Positions 1 to 8,964 of a stretch of DNA of 58,118 bases are shown here, in pieces (the stretch's first letter is position 1; every line of letters begins with the position of its first letter). The DNA comes from Flavisolibacter sp. (GTDB lineage Bacteria; Bacteroidota; Bacteroidia; Chitinophagales; Chitinophagaceae). The position numbers and the translations under genes are program-made. The stretch is from positions 1-58,118 of the forward strand of contig JAQBNG010000138.1 of the NCBI GenBank assembly GCA_028288675.1. The letters are read 5' to 3'. Below the pieces are notes generated by a model, which worked only from the letters and a program-made list of their open reading frames with translations, did no database searches and was not told the origin of the DNA.

Positions 1-350
1 GCATCGTAATACTGAGCGCCGCAAACGGCTTCAATAGAATCAGCAATAATGTCACGGCTTACCAGCGAGTACCGCATGCCATCCGTTCCATTACTCATAC
101 CATCGCTAACGCCAATTGTATTAAATATTAACCCTACTAAATCAGCATCCCAAACTCCTTGCTTAACAATCTTCGCCAGATCATTCAGGTGCATATTGCA
201 GGTATTGCCATCATAGCCCATACTTACAATTCCTACCTGCGCTTTATTCAGATCTTCATCTGTTAAGCCAATGCCGTAAAGCATCGCCTGGGCTGCAGGT
301 TGGGTTTCATCCTGCGTCAGAACTTTGCTGTATTTATTTAATTCAGTCAT
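1..350 (-). CDS. ilvD: Dihydroxy-acid dehydratase, N-terminal part (cut by window edge)
   Basis: The reverse strand reads [17 protein letters not shown] and continues through [20 protein letters not shown] and [16 protein letters not shown]. This is the characteristic start of the IlvD/Edd family, including the NTCNMH segment whose cysteine binds the iron-sulfur cluster. IlvD makes the 2-keto acids for valine, isoleucine and (through leuA) leucine. The start codon at 350 overlaps the ilvE stop in an ATGA arrangement, which indicates translational coupling. About 115 codons are present and the rest lies to the left of the window. Confidence 0.95.
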   Translation of the reverse strand, partial: MTELNKYSKVLTQDETQPAAQAMLYGIGLTDEDLNKAQVGIVSMGYDGNTCNMHLNDLAKIVKQGVWDADLVGLIFNTIGVSDGMSNGTDGMRYSLVSRDIIADSIEAVCGAQYYD

Positions 351-1240
351 GCTATAGTTGCTATGTTTCTATATTCTTTCTCAAATACGAGGGCCTTATA
401 TGCTTTTTGAATGGTGGCTCCGATGGTTTCTTTGAAAGGCTTTTTAAAAGCAATGTCATCCAGTGATGCTATACCTACAATCTCAGCTCCGGTACCGCAG
501 AAAAAGGCGCCATCTTTGCCATGAACATCTTCCAGCGTTAATTGCTTTTCGACTACTTCAATTTCCAATTCGTTACAGATATCCAACACCGTCGCCCTTG
601 TGATACCGGGCAGAATGCTTCCGAGTTGCGGCGTATATAAAACACCCTCATCTTCAATAAAAATATTAGCGCCGGGACCTTCAGCCACAAAGCCAGCCAC
701 ATCCAGCATCAGGGCTTCATCAAAGCCGGCATCTTTTGCTTCCTGCGTAGCCATGATGGAATTGATATAATGACCTGAAACTTTCGCTGCTACTATAAAA
801 CTCGAGGGAGAAATTCTGCGGAAGGATGAAGTTTTCAATCGTAATAACTTATCGCCTAAGTAGGCCGCCCAATCCCAGGCAGCAATAAAAATTTCAGACT
901 GTTTTCCTTTTGTTAAAGACATGTTAGGTGTACAGCTCACCAGTGGTCGGATGTACGCATTCTTCAGGTTGTTTCTCCGTAACACTTCGTATGTAATCTC
1001 CGTTAATTTATCGCTATTGAATTCGTAAGGCATTTTTATAGCATCAGCGGAAAATTTCAGACGGTCGTAATGTTCTTTTGCCTTAAAAATTCGTGTACCA
1101 TTCTTTGTGTCATAAGCACGGATGCCTTCAAACACGGAATACCCATAGTGCAAGGATTGATCGTAAGGATTACCTTTTGCTTCTGCGGCTTTTATGAAGT
1201 TGCCTTTGTAGTAAATGATCGTTTCTTCGTTATAGTACAT
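347..1240 (-). CDS. ilvE: Branched-chain amino acid aminotransferase
   Basis: This 297-residue protein of PLP fold type IV performs the last transamination to leucine, isoleucine and valine. [13 protein letters not shown] (31-43) is the family substrate-binding segment. K153 in [11 protein letters not shown] is the expected PLP lysine, and E187 in [10 protein letters not shown] contacts the cofactor. The length is normal for bacterial IlvE. It sits between leuB and ilvD and overlaps ilvD by 4 nt. A gap of about 175 nt with a short hairpin repeat separates it from leuB, so it could be read from the leu promoter or from a weak internal one. Confidence 0.96.
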   Translation of the reverse strand: MYYNEETIIYYKGNFIKAAEAKGNPYDQSLHYGYSVFEGIRAYDTKNGTRIFKAKEHYDRLKFSADAIKMPYEFNSDKLTEITYEVLRRNNLKNAYIRPLVSCTPNMSLTKGKQSEIFIAAWDWAAYLGDKLLRLKTSSFRRISPSSFIVAAKVSGHYINSIMATQEAKDAGFDEALMLDVAGFVAEGPGANIFIEDEGVLYTPQLGSILPGITRATVLDICNELEIEVVEKQLTLEDVHGKDGAFFCGTGAEIVGIASLDDIAFKKPFKETIGATIQKAYKALVFEKEYRNIATIA

Positions 1241-1314
1241 AGTCTGGCTTAACAGGGTTTACTTAAAAAGTTTTGACTTTATAGCCAGCAAGCGTTAGAG
1301 CGGCCTCACCCCGA

Positions 1315-1334
1315 CCCTCTCCGCCTGGAGAGGG
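1315..1334. repeat. Short intergenic hairpin repeat
   Basis: CCCTCTCC (1315-1322) and GGAGAGGG (1327-1334) form a perfect 8-bp stem with a GCCT loop, preceded by CCTCACCCCGA. This resembles a short palindrome found between genes in many unrelated bacterial genomes. It lies between leuB and ilvE and has no T-run, so it is not an intrinsic terminator. It could affect transcript stability. Confidence 0.6.
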
Positions 1335-1417
1335 CCATCCTTACACAGCCCTTGCTTTTCGGAGAAACTGAAAAGAATACAGTCACGTCGAAGAGCCAGC
1401 CTTGTGCTGTTGGTGGC

Positions 1418-2539
1418 CTATATCAGTGTTGATTTTCTCAGTTCAATGTTTGACCGGTTCATGTCATTCGGCAGCCTGTCAGCTACATAATCACTCACCA
1501 GGTCACCTATAGTTGATGTGAAATAATAATTGATTGGGTCAATGTCCTTAGTTACAAATTTTGCATTCAGCAACCATGCTACTGCTTCCCTTACCAATGC
1601 TGCTTCTTCTTCCATACTCAGGTATTGCAACATCATGGCGGTAGATAGAATTGAGCCAATTGGGTTGGCAATATCTTTTCCTGCCGCTTGCGGATAGGAA
1701 CCATGAATCGGCTCGAACAATACAGTGCCGGTACCTACAGATGCAGACGGCAGTAAGCCAAGTGAACCAGTTAAAACGCTTGCTTCATCGCTGAGAATAT
1801 CGCCAAACATATTTTCTGTAAGAATAACATCGAACTGTTTCGGGTTGATGATGATCTGCATAGCTGCATTGTCAACAAACATATAATCAACGGTAACATT
1901 GCTGTATTGAGGAGCAATCTCCTGCACTACTTTTCTCCAAAGGCGGGAAGTCTCAAGCACATTGGCTTTATCTACTAAGGTCAGTTTTTTTCTGCGTTCC
2001 GGTTTTCCTGCGAAGTGAAACGCAAGATGGGCAATGCGCTCAATTTCTTCGCGGCTATAGGTACAACTATCGCTGGCGATGGTGCCTTCCGCATTAAGAC
2101 TTTTCTCTCCGAAATAAATGCCACCAGTCAACTCACGAAAGATTATAAAGTCAACATTTTCTAAATTCTTTTCTTTCAGCGGAGAAAGATGATGTAGAGA
2201 TGGATACGTTGTTATTGGGCGGATGTTTGCATACAACTGCAACTCTTTCCGGATGCGCAACAGCCCTTGCTCGGGACGCACTTTTGCTGTGGGGTCGTTA
2301 TCATATTTTGGATGGCCGATGGCACCGAATAAGATGGCATCGCTATCCTTACACATCTCTAATGTTTCGTCAGGCAATGGATTGCCGGTTTTATCAATAG
2401 CATCAGCGCCCATTAAACCATACGAATAATGAAACTCATGCCCGAATTTTTTAGAAACAGCGTCTAATACTTTAAGCGATTGTTTTGTGACTTCCGGTCC
2501 AATCCCATCTCCTAATATGACTACAATATTTTTATCCAT
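1418..2539 (-). CDS. leuB: 3-isopropylmalate dehydrogenase
   Basis: This 373-residue member of the isocitrate/isopropylmalate dehydrogenase family oxidises and decarboxylates 3-isopropylmalate with NAD+. Visible family blocks are ILGDGIGPEVT (8-18), the arginine-rich substrate site around RIRKELQLYANIRP, the YMFVDNAAMQI segment, and ENMFGDILSDEAS with the metal-binding aspartates. The nucleotide site GSAP-like block reads EPIHGSYPQAAGKDIANPIG. It lies 5 nt after leuD, consistent with one transcript. Confidence 0.97.
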   Translation of the reverse strand: MDKNIVVILGDGIGPEVTKQSLKVLDAVSKKFGHEFHYSYGLMGADAIDKTGNPLPDETLEMCKDSDAILFGAIGHPKYDNDPTAKVRPEQGLLRIRKELQLYANIRPITTYPSLHHLSPLKEKNLENVDFIIFRELTGGIYFGEKSLNAEGTIASDSCTYSREEIERIAHLAFHFAGKPERRKKLTLVDKANVLETSRLWRKVVQEIAPQYSNVTVDYMFVDNAAMQIIINPKQFDVILTENMFGDILSDEASVLTGSLGLLPSASVGTGTVLFEPIHGSYPQAAGKDIANPIGSILSTAMMLQYLSMEEEAALVREAVAWLLNAKFVTKDIDPINYYFTSTIGDLVSDYVADRLPNDMNRSNIELRKSTLI

Positions 2540-2544
2540 AATAC

Positions 2545-3129
2545 TTAAGCTGGTTGTTTTTCAAATGCTGTGATATCTTCTTTTATGCTTAGCAAAAAAT
2601 CAATATCATCATAGCCGTTCAGCAGGCAGGTCTTTTTATAGTTGTTGATTTCAAAGGTCTCCTGCTCGCCGGTCGCATCAATTGCGATCGTTTGTTGTTC
2701 AAGGTTTATTGTTAGCGTTGATGTGTTATCCTGTTCAAATATTTTCTGCAAGAATTCATCGCTCACCTGCACTGGCAACACGCCATTGTTGAGGGCATTG
2801 TTTTTAAAAATATCTGCGAAAAAACTTGATACCACTACCCTAAAACCATAATCTAAAAGCGACCATGCGGCATGTTCTCTTGACGAACCGCAACCAAAAT
2901 TTTTACCCGCAACCAAAATTTCGCCTGAGTAATATGGGTTGTTTAAAACAAAATCCGCCTTCGGGGTCGTTTCATCATTATTCTCATAACGCCAATCGCG
3001 AAAAAGATTTTTTCCAAAACCATCTTTGGTTGTCGCTTTTAAAAAGCGGGCAGGAATGATCTGGTCTGTATCCACGTTTTCCAGTCGTAGAGGAATGAAC
3101 GTGCTATGTATAGTTTGTAATGATTCCAT
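2545..3129 (-). CDS. leuD: 3-isopropylmalate dehydratase small subunit
   Basis: LeuD is the swivelling small subunit that with LeuC interconverts 2- and 3-isopropylmalate. Visible blocks are [13 protein letters not shown] near the N-terminus and [25 protein letters not shown], both diagnostic of the family. I chose the ATG at 3129 ([10 protein letters not shown], 194 residues). The open frame extends upstream, but the extra 17 codons fall in a palindromic repeat and do not look like LeuD. About 180 nt of repeat-rich sequence separate it from leuC. Confidence 0.94.
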   Translation of the reverse strand: MESLQTIHSTFIPLRLENVDTDQIIPARFLKATTKDGFGKNLFRDWRYENNDETTPKADFVLNNPYYSGEILVAGKNFGCGSSREHAAWSLLDYGFRVVVSSFFADIFKNNALNNGVLPVQVSDEFLQKIFEQDNTSTLTINLEQQTIAIDATGEQETFEINNYKKTCLLNGYDDIDFLLSIKEDITAFEKQPA

Positions 3130-3132
3130 TTT

Positions 3133-3225
3133 TCTTTTTTTAACTACGGAGGCACAAAGGCAGGTAGATGCACGGAGCATTATCTCTGTGTTTCCTCTGT
3201 GTCTTTGTGTCGCTGTGGTTTACAG
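3133..3225. repeat. Long imperfect intergenic palindrome (leuC-leuD gap)
   Basis: The left arm begins AACTACGGAGGCACAAAGG (from about 3139) and the right arm ends TCTTTGTGTCGCTGTGGTT (to about 3220). The arms are imperfect reverse complements over roughly 35 nt, with the sequence GATGCACGGAGCATTATCTC in the middle. This has the look of the 'cacagag/ctctgtg' dispersed palindromes common in many bacteria. Its position explains the spurious N-terminal extension of the leuD frame. Confidence 0.65.
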
Positions 3226-3227
3226 AT

Positions 3228-3305
3228 GTTGAACAAAGAACAAAGCGTACAAGAGTGTAACGCAACGATGTTTGATTGATATTCTCTTGCCTGGTTCATA
3301 AAAAG
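3228..3305 (+). repeat. Dispersed ~80-bp intergenic repeat, copy A
   Basis: It contains CAAAGCGTACAAGAGTG, followed by TAACGCAAC and ending TGCCTGGTTCATAAAAAG. These match copies C and D at both ends, with a more divergent centre. It abuts the 3' end of leuC inside the leu operon, on the strand opposite to the genes. Confidence 0.7.
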
Positions 3306-3312
3306 TATTTCT

Positions 3313-4764
3313 CTATTGTAATAATTCCCTGACATCGGTAACCACTCCTGTAATTGCTGCCGCAGCCGCCGTTAGTGGACTTGCTAGTAACGTTCTTGCA
3401 CCTGCACCCTGGCGACCTTCAAAATTTCGATTGCTTGTAGAAATGCAGTACTCACCAGCAGGAATTTTATCTTCATTCATTCCCAAACAAGCACTGCAAC
3501 CAGCTTGTCGAACTTCAAATCCTGCATCTTCAAAAATCTGGTTCAAACCTTCTGCTTTTGCTTGTGCAGCTATTTGTTGCGAGCCCGGAACTATCATCAC
3601 TTTTACATGCTCGTTCTTCTTTTTTCCTTTCACTATTCCAGCTACTAAACGCAGGTCTTCGATCCTTGAATTAGTGCAACTGCCAATAAAAATATTTTGT
3701 ACGGGCATGCCCTGAAGTGAGCCACCAGCTTTCAACCCCATATATTCTAAAGCCTTAACAATATTCTTTCTTTCACCTTCATCAGGGATGCTTTCTAGTG
3801 TTGGTATCAACCCATTAATAGCAATTCCTAACCCTGGGTTAGTGCCATAAGTTATCATTGGTTCTATGTCAGATGCGTTGATAGAAATCTCTTTATCAAA
3901 TTTGGCATTGTCATCAGTAAACAACGTTTTCCAATGTTTCAATGCATTGTCCCATGCTTCACCAACGGGAGCAAACTGTCGTCCTTTTATGTAATTGAAA
4001 GTTGTTTCATCAGGAGCAATCATTCCGCCCCTTGCACCCATTTCAATGCTCATGTTGCAGATGGTCATGCGGGCTTCCATAGAAAGTGAACGAATAGCTG
4101 AACCTGCGAATTCTACAAAATAACCCGTAGCACCGCTGGACCTTATTTTAGAAATGATATAAAGGATAATATCTTTTGAAACAACGCCATTATTAAGAGT
4201 GCCTTCAATGTTTATCCGCATTAATTTAGGCCGGCTTTGCAACACACATTGCGATGCGAAAACCATCTCTACTTCGCTGGTGCCAATGCCAAAAGCAATA
4301 GAACCAAAAGCACCGTGAGTGGAGGTGTGACTATCGCCGCAAACAATGGTCATCCCCGGTTGCGTAATGCCTAGCTCAGGTCCAATAACATGAACAATGC
4401 CCTGGTAAGGATGACCTAAACCATAAAGCTCAACACCATGCTTTGAGCAGTTAGAAATAAGTTGTTCTACCTGCAATCTTGACAGCTGATCTTTTATTGG
4501 TAAATGTTGGTTCACTGTTGGAACATTATGGTCTGCAGTGGCTACTGTTTTATCAGGACGGGAAAGTTGAAGGCCTCTTTTTTCGATGCCTGCAAACGCC
4601 TGCGGGCTGGTTACTTCATGAATAAAATGCTTGTCAATATATAAGACATCCGGACCATCGGGGATAGACTTTACAATATGCGTATCCCAGATTTTCTCGA
4701 ATAAAGTTTTGCCCCCTGAAAGAGGATTTTGAAAAGTCGTTTTATTGTTAGTGTCGTTACTCAT
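3313..4764 (-). CDS. leuC: 3-isopropylmalate dehydratase large subunit
   Basis: This 483-residue aconitase-family protein is the catalytic partner of LeuD. The 4Fe-4S ligands are C363 in [13 protein letters not shown] and C423/C426 in [10 protein letters not shown], with the family spacing. Other blocks are [35 protein letters not shown] and the C-terminal NRNFEGRQG. It is somewhat longer than typical LeuC (about 465-470) because of a short N-terminal addition before [11 protein letters not shown]. It lies 19 nt after leuA. Confidence 0.97.
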   Translation of the reverse strand: MSNDTNNKTTFQNPLSGGKTLFEKIWDTHIVKSIPDGPDVLYIDKHFIHEVTSPQAFAGIEKRGLQLSRPDKTVATADHNVPTVNQHLPIKDQLSRLQVEQLISNCSKHGVELYGLGHPYQGIVHVIGPELGITQPGMTIVCGDSHTSTHGAFGSIAFGIGTSEVEMVFASQCVLQSRPKLMRINIEGTLNNGVVSKDIILYIISKIRSSGATGYFVEFAGSAIRSLSMEARMTICNMSIEMGARGGMIAPDETTFNYIKGRQFAPVGEAWDNALKHWKTLFTDDNAKFDKEISINASDIEPMITYGTNPGLGIAINGLIPTLESIPDEGERKNIVKALEYMGLKAGGSLQGMPVQNIFIGSCTNSRIEDLRLVAGIVKGKKKNEHVKVMIVPGSQQIAAQAKAEGLNQIFEDAGFEVRQAGCSACLGMNEDKIPAGEYCISTSNRNFEGRQGAGARTLLASPLTAAAAAITGVVTDVRELLQ

Positions 4765-4783
4765 TTTTTATTTCTACTCTTAA

Positions 4784-5962
4784 TTATGCTACGCTTGCTA
4801 ATGCCGTTTGAGATTCATATTGATTAGCTAATTCCCTAAGGTCTTCTTCTTTCACTTCTTTTTTTGAGTCAGCTACTTTCAAAAATTCGTCGTATAAAAC
4901 ATCAATGTCATTACGGTTATATTCAAAGCCTAACTTTTGAAAGCGATAGGCCAGTGCGCTGCGGCCGCTTCTTGCTGTTAAAACAATTTTGCTTTGTTCA
5001 GCACCAACTTCAGCCGGGTTAATGATCTCGTACGTTTCGGCATCTTTCAAAAATCCATCCTGGTGAATGCCGGAGGAATGCGAAAATGCATTAGAGCCCA
5101 CAATGGCTTTGTTAGGCTGTACCGGCATGCGCATCGTATCGGAAACTAACCTGCTGATTGGATTCAATCCTTTTGCATTAATGTCTGTATAGATGCCCAG
5201 TTGCTTATGCTGCTTGATGATCATGACCACTTCTTCCAAAGATGTGTTCCCGGCTCTTTCGCCCAGGCCATTGATGGTGCATTCTATTTGACGTGCGCCA
5301 TTAAGTACACCAGCAATTGAATTAGCAGTAGCAAGACCTAAATCATTATGACAATGACAGGAGATAACCGCCTTGTCAATATTGGATACATTGTTTATAA
5401 GGAAAGCAATTTTCTCACCGTATTGGTGCGGTAAACAATAGCCGGTTGTATCAGGAATATTGACAGTGGTTGCACCTGCTTTAATAACGGCTTCTATTAC
5501 TTTGGCCAAATATTCATTATCGGTACGACCGGCATCTTCAGCATAAAATTCCACATCGTCGGTAAAGTTGCGGGCCCATTTCACGCATTGAACCGCTCTT
5601 TTTAAAATCTCTTCCCGGGTAGAGTTGAATTTACTTTTGATATGAAAATCAGAAGTGCCAATGCCGGTATGAATACGTGGACGGCGTGCATATTTTAAAG
5701 CCTGCGCTGCTACTTCTATATCTTTTTGAACGGCGCGGCTCAATCCGCAAACCGTTGCATCTTTTATTATTCGGGAGATGCTTTCCACAGATTCAAAGTC
5801 GCCGGGGCTTGAAATAGGAAAACCTGCTTCAATGATATCAACTCCCAATTCTTCGAGCTGCAATGCAAGTTCTACTTTTTCAGAAGTATTGAGTTTGCAA
5901 CCCGGAACTTGTTCTCCATCACGAAGTGTGGTATCGAAAATGAAAATTTTTTGATCTGACAT
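4784..5962 (-). CDS. leuA: 2-isopropylmalate synthase, short form without the C-terminal regulatory domain
   Basis: It catalyses the first committed step to leucine, condensing acetyl-CoA with 2-ketoisovalerate. Visible features are [14 protein letters not shown] (9-22), the metal site [15 protein letters not shown], the [15 protein letters not shown] block and [14 protein letters not shown] start it at the ATG at 5962 ([16 protein letters not shown], 392 residues). The frame is open for 35 more upstream codons that do not resemble LeuA. The protein ends soon after the subdomain following the TIM barrel, so it lacks the roughly 120-residue allosteric domain of E. coli-type LeuA; leucine feedback may be weak or absent. 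It is the first gene of the operon. Confidence 0.95.
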   Translation of the reverse strand: MSDQKIFIFDTTLRDGEQVPGCKLNTSEKVELALQLEELGVDIIEAGFPISSPGDFESVESISRIIKDATVCGLSRAVQKDIEVAAQALKYARRPRIHTGIGTSDFHIKSKFNSTREEILKRAVQCVKWARNFTDDVEFYAEDAGRTDNEYLAKVIEAVIKAGATTVNIPDTTGYCLPHQYGEKIAFLINNVSNIDKAVISCHCHNDLGLATANSIAGVLNGARQIECTINGLGERAGNTSLEEVVMIIKQHKQLGIYTDINAKGLNPISRLVSDTMRMPVQPNKAIVGSNAFSHSSGIHQDGFLKDAETYEIINPAEVGAEQSKIVLTARSGRSALAYRFQKLGFEYNRNDIDVLYDEFLKVADSKKEVKEEDLRELANQYESQTALASVA

Positions 5963-6129
5963 AACTATTGAATTACATGGTTGAATGCAGAAAGAAATTT
6001 GTGACTCGTCTTCTAAACTACACAAGCGTATATCGGTATTGAAAACAAAATATGCGGTATTTTGCATTGCTGAAACCCTGCTTTAACCAGTGAAAGCCTT
6101 TACTGTATTGGATTTCACTTAACTATTTT

Positions 6130-7698
6130 ATGATGCCTAGAAGTTCTGCCGATACCTTATTTCAGTTGATTCAGTCGCTCCAAAAAGGAGAGAAGCGGAA
6201 TTTTAAGCTTTATATCCAACGAAATTCCTCTAACGAAAACCTTAAGATCGTGGAACTTTTCGATGTGTTGGATAAGATGAATGTGTACGATGAGAACATG
6301 GTATTGGCTAAAATGGAAGGGTTAAAAAAAGACCAGTTGGCTAACCGCAAGGCGCATCTTTATAAACAGCTTTTGGCCAGTTTGCGTTTGCTAGAAACAT
6401 CGGACAATATCGATCTGCAGTTACATGAGCAGATTGATTATGCCCGTATTCTTTACAACCGTGGATTATACCTCCAAAGCCTGAAAATTTTAGATAAGAC
6501 AAAGGAAACAGCACGGGCCCATAACCAGTATTCTTTTTTAGTGCAGATTTTATTCTTAGAGAAAAAGATTGAATCGCTGCATATTACAAGAAGCCTGCAA
6601 GACCGGTCAAGGCAGTTGACGCTGGAGGCAAACGAAGTGATTGAAAACATCGCTTTGATCACACAATTATCTAACCTGTCGCTGGAGCTGTATGGCTGGT
6701 ATATCAATAATGGTCATGCCCGCAACGAAAAGGATGGGCAATCAGTAACGGAATTTCTTCAACAAAGCCTGCCACCTGATACAGCAGATGTTACCGGTTT
6801 TTATCCAAGGCTTTACCTCTACCAAAGCTATTGCTGGTACGCCTTTATCATGCAGGATTACCTGATGTATTACCGGTACACACAAAAATGGGTTGATCTT
6901 TTTCACGCTGAGCCTTTAATGATGGAGATTGAAACCGCGAATTATATAAAAGGGCTGCACAACCTTATCAGCGCACATTTTGATTTAAAGAACTATGACA
7001 AGTTTGATAAGACCTTGGCACAGTTTGAACTGTTTGCCGGTTCGGAAACGGTAACACGCAGCGAGAACAACAGCATCCAGGTGTTTGTTTATTTATACAT
7101 TGCAAAAATCAACCGTCATTTCCTGCATGGAAGTTTTAATGAGGGTCTGGTATTGGTTCCGGAGATTGTAAATAAGTTGAAGGAATATGCACTGTACCTA
7201 GACCGCCACCGGGTATTGGTATTTTATTACAAGATCGCATCCCTGTATTTTGGAAGCGGCGATTATGAGAACACTGTTGTCTACCTAAGTAAGATTATTA
7301 ACTGGAAAGTTGATCTGCGTAATGACCTTCAGTGTTATGCCCGCCTGCTGCACCTGATTGCTCACTATGAGCTAGGCAATTATGATTTGCTGGAATACCT
7401 GGTAAAATCGGTGTATCGCTTTATGGCCAAGATGCAAAATTTAGGCGCAGTGGAAGAGGAAATTTTCGGGTTTTTAAGGCGAAGTTTCCAGTTGTCGGCA
7501 GCACAGTTAAAGCCGGAGTTTGCGAAGCTATTAGACAGGCTAAAGCAATATGAGAACAACCGCTTTGAAACAAGAGCTTTTGCCTATTTAGACATAATTT
7601 CCTGGCTGCAAAGTAAAATTAACAATCTGCAAGTAGAGGAGATTATTGCTACCAAATACAGGGCCCACAAGCGTTACGGAAGCACAGGGCAATCTTAA
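6130..7698 (+). CDS. Helical-repeat (TPR-like) protein of unknown function
   Basis: This is a 522-residue soluble protein with no signal peptide or membrane segment. It is built from repeated amphipathic helices such as YNRGLYLQSLKILDKTKETARAH and ALYLDRHRVLVFYYKIASLYFGSGDYENTVVYLSKIINW. The last has the alternation of small and aromatic residues expected of tetratricopeptide units. It is transcribed divergently from leuA with about 165 nt between them. No enzyme motif is visible. A scaffold or regulatory role is possible, but nothing in the context fixes it. Confidence 0.8.
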   Translation: MMPRSSADTLFQLIQSLQKGEKRNFKLYIQRNSSNENLKIVELFDVLDKMNVYDENMVLAKMEGLKKDQLANRKAHLYKQLLASLRLLETSDNIDLQLHEQIDYARILYNRGLYLQSLKILDKTKETARAHNQYSFLVQILFLEKKIESLHITRSLQDRSRQLTLEANEVIENIALITQLSNLSLELYGWYINNGHARNEKDGQSVTEFLQQSLPPDTADVTGFYPRLYLYQSYCWYAFIMQDYLMYYRYTQKWVDLFHAEPLMMEIETANYIKGLHNLISAHFDLKNYDKFDKTLAQFELFAGSETVTRSENNSIQVFVYLYIAKINRHFLHGSFNEGLVLVPEIVNKLKEYALYLDRHRVLVFYYKIASLYFGSGDYENTVVYLSKIINWKVDLRNDLQCYARLLHLIAHYELGNYDLLEYLVKSVYRFMAKMQNLGAVEEEIFGFLRRSFQLSAAQLKPEFAKLLDRLKQYENNRFETRAFAYLDIISWLQSKINNLQVEEIIATKYRAHKRYGSTGQS

Positions 7699-7733
7699 AT
7701 CTCAAAAAATGAAACAAGGTTGAAAAAATAATT

Positions 7734-7750
7734 TCTACCAATCTGGTAGA
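7734..7750. promoter_or_regulatory. 17-bp palindrome upstream of the cys leader
   Basis: TCTACCA-ATC-TGGTAGA is a perfect inverted repeat with 7-bp arms and a 3-nt centre, 43 nt before the riboswitch. The size and symmetry fit a dimeric repressor or activator site, placed where the cys-operon promoter should be. The regulator is unknown and no other copy was noticed in the window. Confidence 0.45.
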
Positions 7751-7792
7751 CATTAAGGAATCTATTCTACATTCGCACTAGTTCTTTACATC

Positions 7793-7923
7793 ACTTATCA
7801 AGAAAGGCGAAGGGATATGGCCCTATGATGCCTTGGCAACCATCTCAGATAGTAATTGAGAAAAGGTGCTAATTCCATCCACTGCTTCGGCATGCTCAGC
7901 ATGACAAGTGTGGTTAGATAAGT
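7793..7923 (+). ncRNA. SAM-I (S-box) riboswitch aptamer
   Basis: P1 is formed by ACTTATC (7793-7799) and GATAAGT (7917-7923). Between them lie the conserved S-box segments in order: AGAAAGGCGAAGGGA, TGGCCC-TATGAT, GCCTTGGCAACC and AAGGTGCTAATTCC. These correspond to the kink-turn, the P2/P4 pseudoknot region and the P3 ligand pocket. SAM binding should stabilise P1. It controls the cys operon starting at cysH, so high SAM would lower sulfur assimilation. Confidence 0.93.
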
Positions 7924-7962
7924 CAGATGCTATGTTTATTATTTTTCAACCGAAATAGTAAG

Positions 7963-7993
7963 AGCACTTCTGATTTATCGGGAGTGCTTTTTT
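7963..7993 (+). terminator. SAM-riboswitch intrinsic terminator
   Basis: AGCACTTC (7963-7970) pairs with GGAGTGCT (7981-7988) over 8 bp with one U-G pair, followed by a T-run. The alternative antiterminator is also visible. GATAAGTCAGA (7917-7927) pairs with TCTGATTTATC (7969-7979), and TGCT (7928-7931) pairs with AGCA (7963-7966). The antiterminator therefore uses the 3' strand of P1, and SAM binding would release the terminator. Confidence 0.88.
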
Positions 7994-8062
7994 GTTTATA
8001 GCAAGCCCGGTAAAGTTTGATAAGTGATTGAAGATGTTCAATCACAACTTAAAATGTAAGAG

Positions 8063-8167
8063 ATGATAAAAACAACAAGACGCAGTACGCAAAAACAAAC
8101 AGCTCAATGTACTTCTAAAGGGTGCTTTAGTATCTGTTGTTGTATTGATTCAAGTTGTATTTGCTAG
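8063..8167 (+). CDS. Cysteine-rich 34-residue leader ORF (candidate attenuator peptide)
   Basis: ATG at 8063 to TAG at 8165-8167 encodes a basic N-terminal half and a C-terminal run CFSICCCIDSSCIC. Seven of 34 codons are cysteine (residues 16, 21, 25, 26, 27, 32, 34), including three in a row. It sits after the riboswitch terminator and ends 48 nt before the cysH start. A short ORF dense in the operon's end product is the classical layout of a leader peptide that senses charged tRNA by ribosome stalling; cysteine versions are known in mycobacteria. No strong Shine-Dalgarno is visible, which is normal for Bacteroidota. It could instead be a small metal-binding peptide. Confidence 0.6.
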   Translation: MIKTTRRSTQKQTAQCTSKGCFSICCCIDSSCIC

Positions 8168-8215
8168 TTCCCATCTAACGATTTCCTGCTCAATTTTTTT
8201 ATCGAAACAAATTTT

Positions 8216-8950
8216 ATGGCACAAGTGCTTAAAGAGGCTATGGCCTTTTTACAAAAAAATAGTGAGGATATGAGTGTAACAGGTGTACTGGAGCAGGTGG
8301 TAACCTCGTTCCCTGGTGCCGTTACATTTTCTACCAGCTTCAGTTATGAAGACCAGGTGATAACAGACCTCATTCACAAATCCAATGCTGGCATTTCAAT
8401 TTTTACTTTAGATACGGGGCGCCAGTTCAACGAAACCTACAGTACATGGAGCCGTACCATTGAAAAATACGGATTGAAGATCACTGCCTTTTATCCTGAT
8501 GAAACTGAACTGAAAGAATTTGTTTCGCAAAAGGGCCCCAATGCTTTTTACGAATCTGTTGAAAATAGAAAAAGCTGCTGCTATATACGTAAAGTGGTGC
8601 CGTTAAAAAAAGCACTTGAGGGCAAAGCCGTATGGGTAACAGGTTTAAGGGCACAACATTCACCCGACAGGAATAATTTACAGGCTTTTGAATGGGACGA
8701 ATCCAATCAAATTCTTAAGTACCATCCTTTGCTCCATTGGAGTACAGAGGAAGTTCGGGCCTATATAGATGAAAATAATGTTCCCTACAATTCGCTGCAC
8801 GATAAAGGCTTTGTAAGCATTGGATGTGCGCCGTGTACAAGAGCCATTAAGCCCGGTGAGGACTTTCGTGCCGGAAGGTGGTGGTGGGAAGATGCCAGTA
8901 AAAAAGAATGTGGTTTACATGTTCATCAAACAACAACCCTATCAAACTGA
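8216..8950 (+). CDS. cysH: Adenylyl-sulfate (APS) reductase, CysH family
   Basis: It reduces activated sulfate to sulfite. The 244-residue protein has the PP-loop-like TFSTSFSYEDQVI block and the catalytic cysteine C232 in KKECGLH. It also carries the extra cysteine pairs C121-C122 and C204/C207 (CAPC), the 4Fe-4S ligands that mark APS-specific rather than PAPS-specific enzymes. This fits the absence of an APS kinase gene or domain in the cluster. It is the first structural gene of the operon and is followed by cysD after 14 nt. Confidence 0.95.
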   Translation: MAQVLKEAMAFLQKNSEDMSVTGVLEQVVTSFPGAVTFSTSFSYEDQVITDLIHKSNAGISIFTLDTGRQFNETYSTWSRTIEKYGLKITAFYPDETELKEFVSQKGPNAFYESVENRKSCCYIRKVVPLKKALEGKAVWVTGLRAQHSPDRNNLQAFEWDESNQILKYHPLLHWSTEEVRAYIDENNVPYNSLHDKGFVSIGCAPCTRAIKPGEDFRAGRWWWEDASKKECGLHVHQTTTLSN

Positions 8951-8964
8951 AATAACAAATTAGA

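Noticed and set aside
5963-6067. N-terminal extension of leuA, also considered as a leucine leader peptide
   Set aside because: It is in frame and continuous with leuA, it is not rich in leucine codons, and no terminator pair was seen. The family start fits 5962.
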